A stretch of 58,596 nucleotides of DNA from CAYHHI01 sp964356335 (lineage in GTDB: Bacteria > Arandabacterota > Arandabacteria > Arandabacterales > Arandabacteraceae). Position 1 is the stretch's first letter. Every line of letters begins with the position of its first letter. The position numbers and the translations under genes are program-made. The notes under the pieces were generated by a model, which saw nothing but the letters and a program-made list of their open reading frames with translations, was not told where the DNA came from and did not search any database. The stretch lies in contig CAYHHI010000019.1 in NCBI GenBank assembly GCA_964356335.1, positions 1 to 58,596 of the forward strand, read 5' to 3'. This document shows positions 52,005 through 58,596 of this stretch, piece by piece.

Positions 52005-53956
52005 TCCGTCGCACCCAAGAGCAGGTTGCAGAGACTTGCATCATCCAGCGGGCTCTCACCCTCCGGTTTCTGCTCAATCACGACACCCGAGCCAAAGGCA
52101 CGCCACTTGATCTGAGACTTGGCAAGCACCTCGGCAGCTTCCTTCAGGGTCAATCCGACGACCGACGGGTAAGACTTACCCTGAGGCTTCTTCGCCTCTT
52201 CGTCATTGCGCTGGCGGGCCGAAGCAGCAACAGCCATGGCCCCCGGCTGTTTCGTCTCATTGCGAGGGGCCAGGTTGTAACACTGTGCAGGCAGCAACGT
52301 CTTGTCGCGCTTCAGGGCATACTCCATGATATTCTTAAACAAGGGAGCACAGACCACACCGCCGTAATAACCGTTGGCGGTTGGTTCATCGACCACAACC
52401 ACACATACCAGAGTGGGTTCCTCGGCAGGAAGAAAGCCTGCGAAGACTGAACAGTACTTGCCTGCCGTATAGATGCCGTTGATTGCCTTCTGACCTGTCC
52501 CAGTCTTGCCTGCGATCGCCACACCCTTTATCTTGGCCTGAGTGCCTGTGCCGCTGTCCACAACCCTCGCCAAGAGCCCGGCCATGATATGGGCGGTCTC
52601 CTTCTTAACGACCGTTCTAATGACCTTCGGAGGGAGGGTTCGCTTGACATTACCACTCTCATCGATCACGGCCATGACAAGCCGGGGTCTATAGAGCATC
52701 CCACCATTCGCGACAGCCGCATAGGCCATCGCCATCTGGATTGCCGTTACACCGATTTCCTGACCCATCCCCATTGTCTCAAGCGAACGGCCAGACCACT
52801 TATCGGGCTCCTTGAGGAGTCCACGCGATTCACCCTCGAGCCCGATACCGGTCTTCAGGCCGAATCCGAAACTGTGCATGTATCTGTAGAAGTCCCGCTT
52901 CCCGATTCGGCGCGCGACCATCGCCGCCCCAACGTTGGACGATCTCCGGACGACTTCCCTCAGGTCCATCACCCCTCCCGGGTGATCATCCTTTATGAAG
53001 CCGCCTGCGACAGGCAGACATCCTCCGTGAGTGTCAAAGATGGTGGTGGTATCAACCTTGCCGAGATCGAGGGCTGTCGCAATTGTGCAGAGTTTGAAGG
53101 AGGAGCCTGGCTCGAGAACTTGCCTTACAGGGAAGTTGCCTTCTCTCGGATTGCTCGCAAGTGCGAGCACGTCACCGCACCTGGGATCGACAATCACTAC
53201 GCAGCCTCCCTTGGCCTTATGCTCCTCTACAGCCAGGTCAAGTTCCCACTCCGCCACTTCCTGGAGATCGGCATCTATCGTGAGGACGGCCGAATTGCCG
53301 CAGACGGGAGTGTTTACGATGGCCTCCACACAGGGCCTCTTGGTACCATTTGCATCCCTGAAGTAGCGGCGGATACCGTGCTTGCCCCTCAGGTCGCTAT
53401 CGAGTGCCTGCTCGACCCCTCCCATGGCCGTATCATCAACGGAGACGTGGCCGATGACATTGATGCCAACATCATCCAAAGGCCAGGTTCGCGTGCCTGA
53501 AGGTTCGAAATAGACTGCGGTGGCAGCGCGTTCCTTGGGCTTGTCCTTGGTCTTCTCATCAATCTCTGCTTTGAGCTTCAGTGTGGTCTCAACATCCATC
53601 GCCCGGTCTATCCACACGAAGCGCGAGTCTTTGGTGAGCTTGGCATAGAGCGACTTGAGGTCTCCCAGGCCAAACTGGGAAAGCAGGCGGGCAACACCCT
53701 TGGGATCGCTTATCATCTCGGGATCGGCAAAAACCTGGTAGGCCGGCAGGGTCATCGCCAGGGGTCTCAGGTTCCTGTCATAGATCGTCCCCCGCTTGGC
53801 AGGGATCTTACTAAGGAAGACCTGCTGGTCTCTCGCCATTCGAACGTAGCGGGCGTGATCAAGTATCTGAAGATCAAAGAGCCGCGCGGTGATCACCGCC
53901 AGGAGGATGACAAAACCTACGAAGAGGATGACGATCTTCCGTTCGCTGGGTTTCAT
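52001..53956 (-). CDS. ftsI: Division-specific transpeptidase FtsI (PBP) with one PASTA domain
   Basis: A class B penicillin-binding protein of 651 residues that cross-links septal peptidoglycan. One N-terminal transmembrane helix (IVILFVGFVILLAVITARLF) is followed by the pedestal domain and the transpeptidase domain with the SxxK motif in EPGSSFKL (near residue 285), the SxN motif in RRSSNVG (near 340) and KTG in AGKTGTGQK (near 485). The C-terminal 60 residues (SYPSVVGLTLKEAAEVLAKSQIKWRAFGSG to the end) are a PASTA domain, as in SpoVD-type or PASTA-PBP enzymes. I start at ATG 53956 (GGAGA upstream), overlapping the ftsL stop. Confidence 0.96.
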   Translation of the reverse strand: MKPSERKIVILFVGFVILLAVITARLFDLQILDHARYVRMARDQQVFLSKIPAKRGTIYDRNLRPLAMTLPAYQVFADPEMISDPKGVARLLSQFGLGDLKSLYAKLTKDSRFVWIDRAMDVETTLKLKAEIDEKTKDKPKERAATAVYFEPSGTRTWPLDDVGINVIGHVSVDDTAMGGVEQALDSDLRGKHGIRRYFRDANGTKRPCVEAIVNTPVCGNSAVLTIDADLQEVAEWELDLAVEEHKAKGGCVVIVDPRCGDVLALASNPREGNFPVRQVLEPGSSFKLCTIATALDLGKVDTTTIFDTHGGCLPVAGGFIKDDHPGGVMDLREVVRRSSNVGAAMVARRIGKRDFYRYMHSFGFGLKTGIGLEGESRGLLKEPDKWSGRSLETMGMGQEIGVTAIQMAMAYAAVANGGMLYRPRLVMAVIDESGNVKRTLPPKVIRTVVKKETAHIMAGLLARVVDSGTGTQAKIKGVAIAGKTGTGQKAINGIYTAGKYCSVFAGFLPAEEPTLVCVVVVDEPTANGYYGGVVCAPLFKNIMEYALKRDKTLLPAQCYNLAPRNETKQPGAMAVAASARQRNDEEAKKPQGKSYPSVVGLTLKEAAEVLAKSQIKWRAFGSGVVIEQKPEGESPLDDASLCNLLLGATE

Positions 53957-54303
53957 TTGATTTCTCCAATGTGGCTCTGGATCACGACCACATCTTTCCA
54001 ATCGATTGAGACCATCCCGAGATCCGCTGTTGCGGATTCCGATATTCGGTGAACTCCAGCAAGGGAGGCGACTTCGAAGGAGAGTCTCTCCGTCCGCTTC
54101 TGGATGAGCTCAAGCGTGCTTTCGAGGTCCTGATTCTGCCGGAGCATGCGCTCCACAAGCAGCCTTTCCCAGGTGTATGCAAGGCTTGAAACGGTTACGA
54201 GTACGATTAGCAATAACCCAAAGAGGAGCGACCGACCCGTGCGCTTGACTCCGTTTGCCCTGCCCAGTGTCTCTTTTTTGCCCCTTCGAAGCGGCGCTTG
54301 CAT
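53953..54303 (-). CDS. ftsL: Cell division protein FtsL
   Basis: A small bitopic protein of 116 residues in the ftsL position. A basic N-terminus (RRGKKETLGRANGVKRTGR) precedes one transmembrane helix (SLLFGLLLIVLVTVSSLAYTW) and a coiled coil (RLLVERMLRQNQDLESTLELIQKRTERLSFEVASLAG). This is the FtsL layout; sequence conservation is low in this family, so context counts. The ATG at 54303 has AGGA 8 nt upstream, and I prefer it to a GTG 18 bp earlier. It couples FtsQ to FtsW/FtsI in the divisome. Confidence 0.88.
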   Translation of the reverse strand: MQAPLRRGKKETLGRANGVKRTGRSLLFGLLLIVLVTVSSLAYTWERLLVERMLRQNQDLESTLELIQKRTERLSFEVASLAGVHRISESATADLGMVSIDWKDVVVIQSHIGEIK

Positions 54304-54362
54304 TATTGGATTCCTGCGCACAAGAGCCGGTCGCTCTTCTGCCCCTGGGTTGTCTCGTTGTA

Positions 54363-55307
54363 TTACATCTTTTCTGCCACCCTCAGTTTTGCACTTCTTG
54401 CAGAAGGGTTACTCACTATCTCTTCCCGCGTAGGTGACAAAGGTTTTCGAGTAAGAACCTTGAGACACGGTTTCTTTCCGCAATTGCATACAAGCCTGCC
54501 GGGTGGACAAACGCATTTTCCAGAATGCTTATTGAAAAGGGTCTTGACGACCCTGTCCTCTACCGAATGATAGGAGATGATCGAGACTCGTCCGCCAGAG
54601 CGAAGCACCTGAGGAATAGCGTCGATCGCTGTGGCGAGATTTTCCATCTCGCTGTTGACGGCTGCCCTCACCGCAAGGAAGACTCTTGCCAGCGATTTGG
54701 CCGGTCTGGCTCTCACAACCGATTTGACGGCATCGGCAAGATCGCGAGTGGATTCCATGTGACCTTGGTGCCTGCGAGTCATGATGGTCTTTGCTATCTT
54801 CCTGGCGTGCGGCCTCTCACCGTATTGCCTCAAGAGTTCGGTCAATTCCTCCACGGTTATCTTGCCGAGATATGATTTCGCGGTTTCTCCACTTGACGTG
54901 TCGAATCTCATATCAAGGGCACCATCTCTGTCGAAGCTGAAGCCCCTCTTGGATTCGACGATCTCCTTCTTCGATATCCCGCAGTCCAGGAGAATTGCGT
55001 CCACGCTGCCTGCAAGATCCGGCACGGACTCCTCTATCACTCTTGATACATCCGCGAAGTTGGCCTTTTTCAAAGTCACCCTATCCTTGAAGGCGTCGAG
55101 TCGCTTCGCTGCGATCTCGAGCGCATCCCCGTCCAAGTCAAGACCTATGAGCATGCATTCCTCCGGCGAAGCCTGCAGAAGCTCGAGCGCATGGCCCCCT
55201 GTACCCACAGTCATGTCTATGATCACCCTGGTCGAGCCGGTGACGAGATGGCCCTTGACTTCCTCGACCATCACCGGCACATGCCAGGCATCTTCCTCGC
55301 CTATCAA
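54363..55307 (-). CDS. rsmH: 16S rRNA (cytosine-1402-N4) methyltransferase
   Basis: RsmH (MraW), 314 residues, methylates N4 of C1402 in 16S rRNA. The N-terminal HVPVMVEEV is followed by the class I methyltransferase loop DMTVGTGGHALELL, LLDCGISKKEI (active site), RGFSFDRDGALDMRFD and the C-terminal SYHSVEDRVVKTLF. The TTG start at 55307 follows GAGGTGA; it lies 4 bp after the mraZ stop codon. Confidence 0.97.
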   Translation of the reverse strand: MIGEEDAWHVPVMVEEVKGHLVTGSTRVIIDMTVGTGGHALELLQASPEECMLIGLDLDGDALEIAAKRLDAFKDRVTLKKANFADVSRVIEESVPDLAGSVDAILLDCGISKKEIVESKRGFSFDRDGALDMRFDTSSGETAKSYLGKITVEELTELLRQYGERPHARKIAKTIMTRRHQGHMESTRDLADAVKSVVRARPAKSLARVFLAVRAAVNSEMENLATAIDAIPQVLRSGGRVSIISYHSVEDRVVKTLFNKHSGKCVCPPGRLVCNCGKKPCLKVLTRKPLSPTREEIVSNPSARSAKLRVAEKM

Positions 55308-55311
55308 GCAT

Positions 55312-55797
55312 TCACCTCACCCACTCGCTTTCCTCTTTGCCGCGCTGACGCTTGCCCAGATACGTGTCGATTTCTTCAAGAACATCCTCAAGCGGGACTT
55401 TCTGGGCAGCGAGGTACGAATCGTATTTCTCTGGCTGCCAGAATTCCAGGTGATCGAGCTGCCCGATGATCAAGACGGTGTCAGTGATTCCGGCGCGTGC
55501 GAGGAGATCCAGCGGAACCAGTATGCGATGATGGCCATCCATTTTGCACGGTCTGGCGTCACCGGCAATCAGCCGCCTGTAGTAGCGTCCCGACCGTCCA
55601 CCGGGAAGCGATCTCAAGACCTGAACACGGCGTGCCCATTCATCTCTGGGGTAGGCCTCGAGGCACTGATCGGCGCCCGGGTGGACAACGAAGGTATTTT
55701 CAGCAGAGGAAGCGAGCCCCTCTCTGATCAGGGTGGGGACACTGAAGCGTCCTTTTCGGTCAACTGCGAACTTGAACGTGCCGATGAAGTTTGACAA
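55312..55797 (-). CDS. mraZ: Transcriptional regulator MraZ
   Basis: MraZ, the DNA-binding regulator at the head of dcw clusters. The AbrB-like SpoVT fold is clear: NFIGTFKFAVDRKGRFSVPTLIREGL and the second half with YRRLIAGDARPCKMDGHHRILVPLDLLARAGI and IGQLDHLEFWQPEKYDSYLA. The frame is open further upstream (GTG 55854, ATG 55839), but the promoter -10 ends at 55855, directly against that GTG. I therefore choose the TTG at 55797, which has GAGGAG 10 nt upstream and matches the family N-terminus, giving 161 residues. The C-terminus is longer and more charged than in E. coli. It would bind the phased TGGG boxes that overlap its own promoter. Confidence 0.93.
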   Translation of the reverse strand: MSNFIGTFKFAVDRKGRFSVPTLIREGLASSAENTFVVHPGADQCLEAYPRDEWARRVQVLRSLPGGRSGRYYRRLIAGDARPCKMDGHHRILVPLDLLARAGITDTVLIIGQLDHLEFWQPEKYDSYLAAQKVPLEDVLEEIDTYLGKRQRGKEESEWVR

Positions 55798-55819
55798 CTC
55801 TGCTTCGCTCCTCTTTCGG

Positions 55820-55853
55820 ACCACCCTATCCCGCCGCATCCCACAATGGCCCA
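55820..55853 (-). promoter_or_regulatory. MraZ operator: 10-bp-phased TGGG boxes
   Basis: On the minus strand TGGG lies at 55850-55853 and again at 55840-55843, CGGG at 55830-55833 and TGGT at 55820-55823, each exactly 10 bp apart. MraZ is known to bind direct repeats of TGGG-type cores spaced one helical turn apart and to repress its own promoter. Here the boxes cover the predicted transcription start and leader, which fits autorepression. Confidence 0.75.
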
Positions 55854-55854
55854 C

Positions 55855-55883
55855 ATCCTACACGGGAGACGAAGCCGTGTCAA
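55855..55883 (-). promoter_or_regulatory. Sigma70 promoter of the dcw cluster
   Basis: On the minus strand a perfect TTGACA (55878-55883) is 17 bp upstream of TAGGAT (55855-55860). Another TTGACA lies about 16 bp further upstream, on the same strand, without a good -10. The predicted start falls near 55848, inside the TGGG repeats. Confidence 0.75.
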
Positions 55884-55986
55884 GCTATTTCTTGTCAATA
55901 AATGCGAATCAAAGCAAGGTTAGTCTATGAGGCGTAACATGAGGCGCGACAGCCAGTTGCAGCATGCCGATATGTCTGCGTTCACC

Positions 55987-56526
55987 TCAATATCGCCCAG
56001 TCCGAGGGCGTTCACCGATTTTCCTGGCCGGAACGCCAGCGACCACCGAGAAAGGCTCGACGTCCGTGGTGACCACCGCACCTGCTCCGACAATGGATCC
56101 CTTTCCGACTGTCACGCCAGGCATGATGATTGCGCCAATACCGATGTCGCTTTCGCTCTCGATTTTCACTTTCGTAAACTCAAGATCGCACAGGAGAACA
56201 GGTACGTTCCTTCCTTCCTCCCCGTGCTTCGAGGAGATGATCTTGACACATGGGCCGATTCCAACCCTGGAGCCTATTTCAACTCCGCCGGCGCTATTGA
56301 TGTAGCAGAACTGCCCGATCCACGTATCGTCGCCGATCACCATCTCATTACGGTCATATCCCCGCAAGATGGCATAATGCCCGATATAAACATTCGCGCC
56401 CACTCTGATCTTCTCGGGTTTGAAAACGAGGACGCCTTGCTCGATGACAACATTCTCGCCGATCGAAGCAAACTGGCTTCTGTCAAAGCTCCCCGTGCCG
56501 TATGAAGCCGCTTTGAATTCTCGCAC
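55987..56526 (-). CDS. Left-handed beta-helix (hexapeptide) acyltransferase
   Basis: A 179-residue protein with the hexapeptide repeat, e.g. VVIEQGVLVF, IRVGANVYIGHYAIL, VIGDDTWIGQFCYI, VEIGSRVGIGPCVKI and IGIGAIIMPGVTVGKGSIVGAGAVVTTDVEPFSVVAGVPARKIGER. This fits the WbbJ/LacA-like O-acetyltransferases that modify sugars of surface polysaccharides. The substrate is unknown. The GTG start at 56526 has GAGGT 6 nt upstream. It follows the FG-GAP protein gene by 4 bp and its transcript runs toward mraZ, 130 bp ahead. Confidence 0.9.
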   Translation of the reverse strand: MREFKAASYGTGSFDRSQFASIGENVVIEQGVLVFKPEKIRVGANVYIGHYAILRGYDRNEMVIGDDTWIGQFCYINSAGGVEIGSRVGIGPCVKIISSKHGEEGRNVPVLLCDLEFTKVKIESESDIGIGAIIMPGVTVGKGSIVGAGAVVTTDVEPFSVVAGVPARKIGERPRTGRY

Positions 56527-56530
56527 CGGG

Positions 56531-58596
56531 TTACCTCACCAGCACTACTTTCTGACTGAGGCCTTCGCCCTTCCGCAACACCCTTACAAAATAGATGCCG
56601 CTTGTGACCCGCTCACCGCCGGAGTCAGTGCCATTCCATTCAATGTCATGGTAGCCCGGTTCGAGCATCTTGTCGGCGACGTGCTTGACAAGTCTGCCGC
56701 GGACGTCGAAGACCTCCACCAAGACTCTCTCCACGCTCTGCGCCGATGGCACACCGAGTCTCATGTGCAGAGATCCCATGCTCGGACTCGGATAACACGA
56801 TATGGCGAGCTTGAGCGGGATGTGCTCGGGGCTCACGGGAGGGACATCGGACCTCGAAGGTCCGCGATAGAGGTTGCTGTTATAGAGGTCATGATGGATC
56901 TTGGGCCATTCCATGGTGCCCTTGTTATAGGGTGTACTGATGTCGAAAGCATGGACCCGGCCGTCATTGCCCGAGACCACAAGGTCGACACGGCCATCCT
57001 TGTCGAGGTCACAGATCGCCGGGGTGGAATAGAATTCATACACGAAGTTCCGTGGCCAACCTTTGACGGACGTGCCGTCTTTGTGCCATGCATAGATTCT
57101 GCCATCGGTCGAGCCAGCCACTATGTCAGCCTGGCCGTCACCATCTATGTCACCGACCACCGGGGTTCCGTTGAAGTCGCCCTTCACGCGTTTGGGCCAC
57201 CCGGGTCTCAAAACCCCATTGTCAGAAAACACGTAAACGCTCGCGCTCTCCACGCCGGCTCGTCTGAATGTCCCGACTACGACGTCCAGTTTCCCATCAC
57301 CATCGAGATTCGCAAGTGCAGGACCGCAATAAACGAGGTTGTCAACCACCTTGGGCCAACCCGAGAAGAAAACACCATTTCGGTAATAAGCTGCCAGCTG
57401 TGTGCCGTAAGCCGATCCGGCAACCAGCTCGAGAGTCCCGTCATTGTCGAGGTCGCCAACCGCTGCGGATCCACTTGTGGTCATAGAGGCAAACTGCCCT
57501 GAGGGTTGAGTCATGCCTGTTCCGTCGAGATTCCACGCAAAAATGCCGGTACCGGCCGATGTCACGATTATCTCAAGCTCCCCATCACCGTCCAGGTCAG
57601 CAATAGTCGGTCCGTTCTGAACCCCATATCCTGTGTTGGCGAAATAGCCAGTGGGGTCGCCCCACCCCGTGCCGTCGTGATGCCAGATGTAGACCTGGCC
57701 CATGTCGTTTACCACCACAATTTCGAAATCCTTATCCCCATCGAGATCGTCAATCGCCGGGGCGCCCATGAGATAGCCTGTGGGATGTTTGAAGATCCCG
57801 TTCGGCGACAGCAGGCCGCTCCCGTCATGGTTATAAGCGTAGAGATAGCCATCCTTGGATCCGATCACTACTTCCAGCTTTCCATCGCCGTCCAGATCCG
57901 CCCCTGCGGGTGAACCGAAGATGATGTCGCCTGTCCTGCGAGGCCATCCAGGAGCAAGCGTGCCATCGTGGCGCCACATGTATACGCTCTCATCCCTCGA
58001 CCCTACAACCACCTCGAGATATCCATCGTGATCAAAATCGGCCACTGCAACTGACGACGATACGATATTCCCCGTACTGACCGGCCAGCCGGGCAGCTCC
58101 GGGGCACCTGTCCATGCCTCTACCGTCTCTGATGAAGCACTCAAATTGCCCATCGCATCCCGCGCTCGTATATAATAGTAGTAACTCTCCTCACTCGCCA
58201 GGCCACCATCCACATACCGCGAATAACCCTCTGCTCGTCCCACCAGACTGTAACTGCCTCCCCGATCATCCCCACGGTATATGTCATAGCCAGCCAACAG
58301 GCTGTCGCCACTACGCCCCCATATCAACTCGACATTGTCGCTGCCTACCTCATTACCCACTGTACCCACAACACCTACCTCACGCACATCCACCGTGTCC
58401 TTCCATACCCGACCATACGCATCCCATACCTTCACCTGATACCGCACCGCTCCACCCAACTCACTCACCTCATACCCGTCTCCCTCGCCATAACCCCCAC
58501 TAACCAAATTCCCATATGCACTCATACTGTCCACTACCTCGACTCCACTCAAACCCCGCAACTTACCCTGCAAATTCCTCAAACCACCACCACCCG
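56531..58596 (-). CDS. Secreted FG-GAP repeat protein with FlgD-like C-terminus, N-terminus beyond the window
   Basis: A frame of 687 codons that runs open to the right edge, so the N-terminus is missing. The visible part begins with an unassigned segment, then a fibronectin-III-like domain (NVELIWGRSGDSLLAGYDIYRGD to SASSETVEAW). Eight FG-GAP/VCBS repeats with calcium-binding loops follow (VADFDHDGYLEV, ADLDGDGKLEV, DDLDGDKDFEI, ADLDGDGELEI, GDLDNDGTLEL, ANLDGDGKLDV, GDIDGDGQADI, CDLDKDGRVDL), probably one integrin-type beta-propeller. The final 90 residues are a FlgD-like sorting domain (CYPSPSMGSLHMRLGVP, VEVFDVRGRLV, WNGTDSGGERVTSGIYFVRV, ending VVLVR). Bases 58140-58596 have a different composition from the rest. 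Full-length relatives often carry a peptidase domain upstream; that cannot be seen here. Confidence 0.85.
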   Translation of the reverse strand, partial: GGGGLRNLQGKLRGLSGVEVVDSMSAYGNLVSGGYGEGDGYEVSELGGAVRYQVKVWDAYGRVWKDTVDVREVGVVGTVGNEVGSDNVELIWGRSGDSLLAGYDIYRGDDRGGSYSLVGRAEGYSRYVDGGLASEESYYYYIRARDAMGNLSASSETVEAWTGAPELPGWPVSTGNIVSSSVAVADFDHDGYLEVVVGSRDESVYMWRHDGTLAPGWPRRTGDIIFGSPAGADLDGDGKLEVVIGSKDGYLYAYNHDGSGLLSPNGIFKHPTGYLMGAPAIDDLDGDKDFEIVVVNDMGQVYIWHHDGTGWGDPTGYFANTGYGVQNGPTIADLDGDGELEIIVTSAGTGIFAWNLDGTGMTQPSGQFASMTTSGSAAVGDLDNDGTLELVAGSAYGTQLAAYYRNGVFFSGWPKVVDNLVYCGPALANLDGDGKLDVVVGTFRRAGVESASVYVFSDNGVLRPGWPKRVKGDFNGTPVVGDIDGDGQADIVAGSTDGRIYAWHKDGTSVKGWPRNFVYEFYSTPAICDLDKDGRVDLVVSGNDGRVHAFDISTPYNKGTMEWPKIHHDLYNSNLYRGPSRSDVPPVSPEHIPLKLAISCYPSPSMGSLHMRLGVPSAQSVERVLVEVFDVRGRLVKHVADKMLEPGYHDIEWNGTDSGGERVTSGIYFVRVLRKGEGLSQKVVLVR

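Noticed and set aside
56420..57502. Plus-strand frame of 360 codons
   Set aside because: Opposite the FG-GAP repeats; its His/Val-rich reading is an artefact of the repeated calcium-loop codons on the minus strand.
58114..58503. Pro/His-rich plus-strand frame
   Set aside because: Produced by the G-poor, C-rich plus strand opposite the FG-GAP protein gene; low complexity, no ribosome-binding site.
1..58596. tRNA, rRNA and mobile elements
   Set aside because: By eye I see no cloverleaf, rRNA segment, transposase, integrase or terminal inverted repeats. A tRNAscan or Infernal run would be needed to exclude small RNAs formally.

Overview
The window looks like a chromosomal segment of an uncultured, didermic, diaminopimelate-type bacterium. 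Three secreted proteins end in FlgD-like/T9SS-like C-terminal domains, there are BNR, FG-GAP, beta-helix and outer-membrane beta-barrel proteins, and TTG start codons are frequent. These traits point towards an FCB-superphylum or candidate-phylum lineage such as Eisenbacteria, Latescibacteria or WOR-3-like groups. That placement is inference, not a database result. I see no phage, transposase, CRISPR array, rRNA or tRNA.

Layout. Positions 1-6340 (minus) hold a truncated outer-membrane barrel gene, dnaE and an M23 metallopeptidase gene. A PpiD-type foldase gene (6485-8377) reads away from them. From 21009 down to 8389 runs a long minus-strand housekeeping block: tag, a DUF1858 gene, recG, an HD-domain gene, an FmdE-like gene, nfeD and slipin, a DapL-like aminotransferase, folB, folK, a deoxynucleoside kinase, panB, a panC/nucleotidyltransferase fusion, a HIT hydrolase, a LytR_C protein and tatA. 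Positions 21432-30160 are accessory: five exported proteins (BNR repeats, a 13-copy repeat protein, an NTF2-like protein, a beta-helix protein and a PKD lipoprotein), most with their own sigma70-type promoter. Positions 30379-35312 form a compact plus-strand module: NodU-type carbamoyltransferase, methyltransferase, SxtJ-like membrane protein, membrane-anchored SGNH hydrolase and a 55-residue DUF5989-like membrane peptide. rpmB follows. Positions 55797-35717 (minus) are a complete dcw cell-wall/division cluster in canonical order (mraZ, rsmH, ftsL, ftsI, murE, murF, mraY, murD, ftsW, murG, murC, murB, ftsQ, ftsA, ftsZ), continued by a large TPR protein and a B12-binding radical SAM protein. 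Upstream of mraZ lie a hexapeptide acyltransferase gene and an FG-GAP protein gene that is cut by the window end.

How the genes work together. The dcw cluster makes lipid II and the divisome; MurE carries the DNPR signature for meso-diaminopimelate, and the DapL-like enzyme could supply that residue. The M23 peptidase would trim peptidoglycan. PpiD and TatA serve export of the many secreted proteins. panB/panC, folB/folK and the deoxynucleoside kinase supply coenzyme A, folate and nucleotides. The carbamoyltransferase module most likely decorates an exported glycan or lipid.

The most interesting points are the SxtJ-type carbamoylation module with its overlooked 55-residue gene, a shared C-terminal motif (G-x-IKA-x-aromatic-K) on two adjacent exported proteins, the PanC/GlmU-type fusion, a TTGACA/TAGGAT promoter at mraZ followed by 10-bp-phased TGGG boxes that look like the MraZ autoregulatory operator, and an in-frame duplicated palindromic insertion in the radical SAM gene.
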